A stretch of 9,148 bases of DNA, from the NCBI GenBank assembly GCA_902492755.1, contig CABUNB010000058.1:1-9148 (forward strand), written 5' to 3'. Within the stretch, counting starts at the first letter, position 1. The number at the start of each line of letters is the position of its first letter. The notes under the pieces were generated by a model, which did no database searches, was not told the DNA's origin, and saw nothing but the letters and a program-made list of their open reading frames with translations. This stretch comes from an uncultured Collinsella sp. (GTDB taxonomy: Bacteria; Actinomycetota; Coriobacteriia; Coriobacteriales; Coriobacteriaceae). The translations under genes and the position numbers were made by a program. This document shows positions 5,339 through 9,148 of this stretch, piece by piece.

Positions 5339-7906
5339 ATGACGGCATACGACAACCATGTGCTTCCGTTCTTGTGGCTCAAGGGCGAGGCGCGCGAGAC
5401 GATTACCGAATACTTGGAGCAGATTGCCGGTGCGGACATCCGCGAGGTCTGCCTCGAATCACGCACGCACCCCGAGTTTTGTCGCGACGGCTGGTGGGCT
5501 GACCTGCGTTTTATCATCGGCGAGTGCAAGCGCTTGGGGTTGAAGATCTGGCTGCTCGACGACGCCCATTTCCCCACGGGCTACGCCAACGGCGCGCTTG
5601 CGGGCGAGAACGTCGACCCCGCGCTTAGGAAGACCGTGCTCAAACATCGCACGGTTACGGTCGTTGGTCCCCAGCCGTCCACGGTCATTAAGCTCGGCAA
5701 TCTTATGGATCCCACGGAGCGCTTTGTGGGCGCGGCGACTTTCGACGCCGCCGGCGCACCGCTCAATCTTGAGCTCTCCGTTGAGCAGGCCGACGGCACC
5801 CCCGCCCGCCTGCGTTTTGACGCGCCCGACGGCATCGCCACCGTCGAGCTCTACGTCACCAGCCAAAAAACCGGCTTTCGCGATGAGTACATCAACATGG
5901 TCGACGCCGATTCGTGCCGTGTGCTGATCGACGCCGTCTACGAGCTCACGTTTGAGCATCTGGGCGACGAATTCGGCCGCACCATCCTGGGCTTCTTTAC
6001 CGATGAGCCCGGCTTTATGAACGAAAAGGGAACCACCCTCGATGACGCCTCTACCAGCAGCTTTATCGGAAGAGGCGACCTGGCGCTGCCGTGGTCGGAC
6101 GAGCTTGCCCGCCGTTTGCACGAGGCGTTGGGCGCGAGCTGGCTCACCAAGCTACACGGCCTTTGGACACGCGAGGCAGATGGCGCCCGAGTCCGTCACA
6201 CCTACATGGACATTGCCACGCAACTCTACCGTGCATGCTTTGACGAGCAGATTGGCGACTGGTGTCGCGAGCACGGCGTCATGCATATCGGACATGTGAT
6301 TGAGGACAAGAGTTGCCACACGCGCCTGGGCCAGGGCGCCGGACACTACTTCCGCGCGGTCGCCGGGCAGGATATGGCGGGCATCGACGTTGTCATCAAC
6401 CAGCTCGCCCCCGGCGTCGACCACGGGCGCTACAGCTACTTCCACGGCGCGTGGAACATGGAGTTCTTTACCTACGCACTTGCCAAGCTGGGCTCTTCGG
6501 CCGCGCGCCTCGACCCAAAAAAGCAGGGGCGCTGCATGGCCGAGGTCTTCGGCGCCTTCGGTTGGCACGAGGGCCTGCGCGAGATGAAATGGATCGCCGA
6601 CCACATGCTCGTCCGCGGTATTAACTGGTTTACGCCGCACGCGTTTAGCATGGCGCCCTTCCCCGATTGGGACTGCCCACCGCATTTTTACGCACACGGC
6701 AACAATCCGCAATGGCCACACTTTGGCCAGCTCATGAGCTATATGAACCGCACGGCCACGCTGCTTTCGGGAGGCAGCGCCACGCGTCCCGTCGCTATCC
6801 TGTACCATGCCGACGCCGAGTGGGCGGGCGATGCCATGCCCATCGAGCGCATGGCTGCCGAGCTCACGCGTGCGCAGATCGACTTTGATTTTGTGCCTGC
6901 CGAGGCTTTTGAGGATGAGGGCCGTTACGAGGTTTCGATTGCTGATGGAATGCTTACCGTAAACGATTGTCGTTACCAGACGTTTGTTATGCCAGGAGCT
7001 TCGTTTATTGGCTCGGCGACGGCGCAGGCCGTAAGGCGCATGATGGATGCGGGAGTTATGGTCCTCGCCGTCGACGAGGTGCCAAGTGCGCTTTACGACG
7101 CCGATGGCGTGGTTGAACTGGGTGAACTTGCAGCGACTCCGCTTGCCGATATGGCGGGCGTGCTGGCGGGCGTTGGGCTGCAGACGGTTGTCACCGACAC
7201 GCCCCAGCCCTGGTTGCGCGCGCTTCGTTACGATCGCGCCGGCGAGACCTACGTCATGCTGGTCAACGAGCACCCACACGAGCGCATCGGCTGCACAGTT
7301 AAACTCGCGCAAGGCGAGCGACTTTGCGGCACGCGCCTCGACCTGTTGAATGGCACCGATCCCGTTGCGTTTGACGGAATGCTTGAGCTCGCACCCTTCG
7401 AGAGCTGCTTCGTTGCCTTGGAGACGGACGGCGAGCTTGAGTCCGGGGACGGCGCGGACATGGGCTCGAGCGATGCGCTCGCCCTCGACATCAACGGCCC
7501 TTGGACCGTCGCCCTCTCCCCTGCCGGCGGCGGAACCTTTGGCGCCCCGCAGGAACTCGAGCACTTGTGCGATCTCACGGCCGAGCGATTCCCCAATGCA
7601 TGCGGGACGTTCCGCTACCGCACGTTATTCGAGCTCGCGAACGACCTTGCCGATGCCACAATCGACCTGGGAGATGTCTACGAAGTCGCGACACTTACGC
7701 TCGACGGACACCCACTCGGCACACGCATCTGTCCGCCCTATTGCTTTGCCATCGATCCTCTTGCCGCCGGCACGCACGAACTCACCGTCGACGTCATCAA
7801 CACGCTCGATCATGCGATTCCCGACATCTTCGCCCTCACCGAACCCGTCGCCCCGAGCGGCATCCTCGGTCCCGTTACCCTTTGCGGGCAAAACCTGCCA
7901 AAATAA
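5339..7906 (+). CDS. Large glycoside hydrolase, GH106-like (alpha-L-rhamnosidase-like)
   Basis: An 855-residue protein with no signal peptide or membrane segment, so cytoplasmic. The opening block (residues 10-85: PFLWLKGEARETI, REVCLESRTHPEF, WWADLRFII, KIWLLDDAHFPTGYANG) is typical of large (beta/alpha)8-barrel hydrolases annotated as GH106-like or alpha-L-rhamnosidase-like. A small beta insert (about 100-180) precedes the rest of the barrel. Conserved acidic motifs are FFTDEPGF (219-226, E223) and AEVFGAFGWH (401-410, E402), both catalytic candidates. Residues 483-640 look like the Rossmann-type domain common after such barrels (RPVAILYHAD, FVMPGASFI, VMVLAVDE). Residues 715-855 form a galactose-binding-like beta-sandwich (INGPWTVAL, FRYRTLFEL, TIDLGDVYEVATLTLDG, HELTVDVINTL). 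The last four codons and the stop lie inside the repeat at 7891-7929. The substrate is not determined; rhamnoside is a family guess. It is divergent from araC and 42 bases upstream of an rpiR gene on the same strand. Confidence 0.82.
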   Translation: MTAYDNHVLPFLWLKGEARETITEYLEQIAGADIREVCLESRTHPEFCRDGWWADLRFIIGECKRLGLKIWLLDDAHFPTGYANGALAGENVDPALRKTVLKHRTVTVVGPQPSTVIKLGNLMDPTERFVGAATFDAAGAPLNLELSVEQADGTPARLRFDAPDGIATVELYVTSQKTGFRDEYINMVDADSCRVLIDAVYELTFEHLGDEFGRTILGFFTDEPGFMNEKGTTLDDASTSSFIGRGDLALPWSDELARRLHEALGASWLTKLHGLWTREADGARVRHTYMDIATQLYRACFDEQIGDWCREHGVMHIGHVIEDKSCHTRLGQGAGHYFRAVAGQDMAGIDVVINQLAPGVDHGRYSYFHGAWNMEFFTYALAKLGSSAARLDPKKQGRCMAEVFGAFGWHEGLREMKWIADHMLVRGINWFTPHAFSMAPFPDWDCPPHFYAHGNNPQWPHFGQLMSYMNRTATLLSGGSATRPVAILYHADAEWAGDAMPIERMAAELTRAQIDFDFVPAEAFEDEGRYEVSIADGMLTVNDCRYQTFVMPGASFIGSATAQAVRRMMDAGVMVLAVDEVPSALYDADGVVELGELAATPLADMAGVLAGVGLQTVVTDTPQPWLRALRYDRAGETYVMLVNEHPHERIGCTVKLAQGERLCGTRLDLLNGTDPVAFDGMLELAPFESCFVALETDGELESGDGADMGSSDALALDINGPWTVALSPAGGGTFGAPQELEHLCDLTAERFPNACGTFRYRTLFELANDLADATIDLGDVYEVATLTLDGHPLGTRICPPYCFAIDPLAAGTHELTVDVINTLDHAIPDIFALTEPVAPSGILGPVTLCGQNLPK

Positions 7907-7929
7907 ACCTGTCCCTTTTTGGCAGGTTT
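7891..7929. repeat. 29-bp repeat, copy 2, forming a 13-bp hairpin
   Basis: Bases 7898-7926 are the exact reverse complement of 4180-4208. Here the flanks also match each other, so AAACCTGCCAAAA (7891-7903) pairs perfectly with TTTTGGCAGGTTT (7917-7929), with a 13-base loop. The hydrolase stop codon TAA (7904-7906) is the first three bases of the loop. The hairpin may weaken read-through into the regulator gene 20 bases further on, but the T run is inside the stem rather than after it, so it is not a clear terminator. Confidence 0.85.
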
Positions 7930-7948
7930 GTTGAGTGTGGGAGTTCGC

Positions 7949-8803
7949 ATGGATATCAAACGCAAGATTTCCGAGGCACAGGGCCTTACCCCTACCGAGC
8001 AACAACTCGGCATCTCGGCCCTTGCCATGGGCGAAGACGTCCGCGGGCTCTCTATTAAGGAATTTGCCGCGCGCACCAACGTTTCGGTCGCGAGCGTGCA
8101 CCGCTTTTGCAAAAAGCTCGGCCTCGAGGGATTCAAAGACCTCAAGGTCGAGCTCATCCGCCAGGCGACCGAGGCGGGCAACCGGCGCGACGTGGACATC
8201 AACTTTCCCTTCGATGCCACCTCCACCCCTGCGCAGGTGATGGAACGCATGGAGGGGCTCTACCAGACCACCTTGGCCGAAACGCAGGAGCTGCTCGACC
8301 CTGCACAGCTCGACCACGCCGCCAAGCTCATCATGCGCGCCGGCACCGTGGACATCTACACGGGCTCGCATAACCTGTATCCAGCGGGAATGTTCCGCGA
8401 TCGCCTGCTTTCCGCCGGCAAAAGCGCGACGTGCCACGACAGCGTCGAGGCGCAGGTGCGCACGGCGCTCGCCTCGGGTCCCGACCATGTGGCAATCATC
8501 ATCTCCTACAGCGGCCTTGCCCCCAACCTCAAGGAGATCTTGCCGATCCTTAGCAGTCGACATGTCCCGGTCATCGTCATCGGCACACCGTACTGCGCCC
8601 GCATTCACCCCGGCTTTGCCGCCTATCTCACGGTAAGCGACCACGAGAGCATGACGCACCGCATCACGCAGTTCGCCAGCCATATCGCCGTGCAATACGT
8701 ACTCGATTCGCTCTATAGCAGCTACTTTGCCAAAGATTACGCCCGCTGCTCCGAGTTCCTAGAGCGCTCGTTCCCCTACACCCGCCTCCCGGGCCTGAAG
8801 TAA
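7949..8803 (+). CDS. RpiR/MurR-family regulator (HTH plus SIS domain)
   Basis: A 284-residue cytoplasmic transcription factor. The N-terminal RpiR-type helix-turn-helix covers about residues 1-75, with the recognition region SIKEFAARTNVSVASVHRFC (35-54) and the following GLEGFKDLKVEL. The SIS domain covers about 118-255 and binds sugar phosphates in this family: DIYTGSHNLYPAG (135-147), VAIIISYSGLAPNLKEIL (181-198) and VPVIVIGTP (206-214). S186, S188 and the G that follows match the usual SIS phosphate-binding loop. The length is normal. ATG 7949 has GGGAG 5 bases upstream (7939-7943); the frame stays open to a TTG at 7919, but that lies in the hairpin repeat and is not a good start. It follows the glycoside hydrolase by 42 bases and probably shares its transcript. 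Regulators of this family are usually repressors that sense a phosphorylated sugar, so it could report on the sugar phosphate made by this pathway. Confidence 0.93.
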   Translation: MDIKRKISEAQGLTPTEQQLGISALAMGEDVRGLSIKEFAARTNVSVASVHRFCKKLGLEGFKDLKVELIRQATEAGNRRDVDINFPFDATSTPAQVMERMEGLYQTTLAETQELLDPAQLDHAAKLIMRAGTVDIYTGSHNLYPAGMFRDRLLSAGKSATCHDSVEAQVRTALASGPDHVAIIISYSGLAPNLKEILPILSSRHVPVIVIGTPYCARIHPGFAAYLTVSDHESMTHRITQFASHIAVQYVLDSLYSSYFAKDYARCSEFLERSFPYTRLPGLK

Positions 8804-8899
8804 AACGAGCGTGGATTTTCGGACACTTATCTAACGAGCGTGGATAATCTCCCACTTTGAGCCCGCATGGGGGCCAAAAACGGGAGATTATCCACGCTC
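8804..8899. repeat. Inverted-repeat element with a partial direct copy, after rpiR
   Basis: GAGCGTGGATAATCTCCC (8836-8853) is perfectly complementary to 8882-8899, an 18-bp inverted repeat. Inside it, TTTG-A-GCCC (8856-8864) pairs with GGGCCAAA (8871-8878) with one bulged A, so the whole unit folds as a two-part hairpin. The 13 bases AACGAGCGTGGAT at 8833-8845 also occur at 8804-8816, 29 bases earlier, directly after the rpiR stop codon. No T run follows, so it is a palindromic interspersed repeat rather than a clear intrinsic terminator. Confidence 0.8.
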
Positions 8900-8923
8900 A
8901 TTCTGGATGGTACGTTTTCCTCC

Positions 8924-8981
8924 GTAGTCGTTGGGGACGTTCTTAAACGACTAGTCAAACAAGAACGTCTCCAATGACTAC
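8924..8981. repeat. Second inverted-repeat element, 21-bp stem
   Basis: TAGTCGTTGGGGACGTTCTT (8925-8944) pairs with 8961-8980 along 20 positions, 18 Watson-Crick and two G-U in the plus-strand RNA. G8924 and C8981 add one pair. The 16-base loop carries AAAC on both sides of the palindrome GACTAGTC (8949-8956). It has no ORF. Its right arm continues into the repeat shared with the left edge of the window. Confidence 0.75.
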
Positions 8982-8994
8982 TCTGGCAACGCCG
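8961..8994. repeat. Right copy of the dispersed repeat seen at 55-100
   Basis: AACGTCTCCA (8964-8973) followed directly by ATGACTACTCTGGCAACGCCG (8974-8994) matches the left copy, which has 12 extra bases between these blocks. Three mismatches are seen over 31 aligned bases. The two copies are in the same orientation, about 8.9 kb apart, and here the repeat begins inside the right arm of the 8924-8981 inverted repeat. Confidence 0.65.
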
Positions 8995-9038
8995 ATGTTT
9001 TGGTACCGACAGACACTATGACCCAATCCGAGGGCACT

Positions 9039-9079
9039 AAAAAGATAGGAGCCCCCGCTCGTGACCGCGGGTCGGGGCT
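9039..9079 (-). terminator. Terminator-like hairpin, minus strand
   Basis: On the minus strand AGCCCC (9079-9074) pairs with GGGGCT (9055-9050). CGC (9069-9067) and GCG (9058-9056) extend the stem after a 4-base bulge. The hairpin is followed by CCTATC and then five T residues (9043-9039). It could end a minus-strand transcript entering from the right. The same bases lie in the 5' leader of the possible plus-strand gene at 9141, so its role depends on what lies outside the window. Confidence 0.4.
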
Positions 9080-9140
9080 GCGACAATGATGTTGAAGTGC
9101 CATAGGCGCAGCCGCGCCGCAACGAGGTTGGGAGGCTCCC

Positions 9141-9148
9141 ATGCCAAA
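9141..9148 (+). CDS. Possible start of a plus-strand gene, cut by the window
   Basis: ATGCCAAA at the very end is preceded by GGGAGG (9130-9135) with a 5-base gap, a good ribosome site and start. Only Met-Pro and part of the next codon are visible, so the product cannot be named. The ribosome site is partly self-complementary with the following CTCCC, and GGCTCC (9134-9139) can pair with GGAGCC (9048-9053). It may be chance, because a minus-strand terminator-like hairpin lies just upstream. Confidence 0.3.

Noticed and set aside
6152..7564. Minus-strand open frame of 470 codons opposite the glycoside hydrolase
   Set aside because: It is a shadow of the real plus-strand gene. It has no family motifs and no ribosome site was found that would support it.
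7625..8695. Minus-strand open frame of 356 codons opposite rpiR
   Set aside because: It crosses the end of the hydrolase, the repeat and most of rpiR, all of which are convincing on the other strand.
8804..8994. CRISPR array
   Set aside because: There are only two or three repeat units, of unequal structure, without regular spacers. These are palindromic interspersed repeats.

Overview
The window looks like chromosomal DNA of a high-GC Gram-positive anaerobe. My best guess is a Coriobacteriia gut bacterium of the Collinsella type. The evidence is strong GC bias at third codon positions, a PTS-based sugar economy (glucose-type EIIA, family 1 6-phospho-beta-glucosidase, RpiR and AraC regulators), a lipobox lipoprotein, and many short hairpin-forming intergenic repeats. 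The genus is inferred from overall style, not from a marker gene.

Layout, left to right. Positions 1-265 have no gene; they hold part of a dispersed repeat, a strong hairpin terminator and a second small hairpin. A small lipoprotein of unknown function lies on the minus strand (266-823). Next comes a minus-strand block. Read in its transcription direction, it is an AraC-family regulator (5222-4215), a 6-phospho-beta-glucosidase (4042-2594), a Cof-type HAD hydrolase (2581-1736) and a free-standing glucose-type PTS EIIA (1595-1059). It ends in a textbook intrinsic terminator at 1003-1033. The EIIA gene also has its own good promoter at 1645-1673. Divergent from araC, on the plus strand, lie a large cytoplasmic glycoside hydrolase that resembles family GH106 (5339-7906) and an RpiR-family SIS-domain regulator (7949-8803). 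The last 345 bases have no complete gene. They hold two different inverted-repeat elements, a second copy of the repeat seen at the left edge, a minus-strand terminator-like hairpin, and possibly the start of a plus-strand gene at 9141.

Taken together this is a carbohydrate-utilisation locus. EIIA would supply phosphate to a PTS permease encoded elsewhere, since no EIIB or EIIC lies in the window. The family 1 enzyme would split the imported 6-phospho-beta-glucoside. The HAD protein could dephosphorylate a sugar phosphate. The GH106-like enzyme would act in the cytoplasm on a second glycoside, under AraC and/or RpiR control. The functional links are inference from gene order.

The most unusual structural feature is a perfect 29-bp repeat present twice in opposite orientation (4180-4208 and 7898-7926). 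The two copies exactly bracket the araC and glycoside hydrolase pair, each sits at the 3' end of one of those genes, and one copy supplies the hydrolase stop codon.
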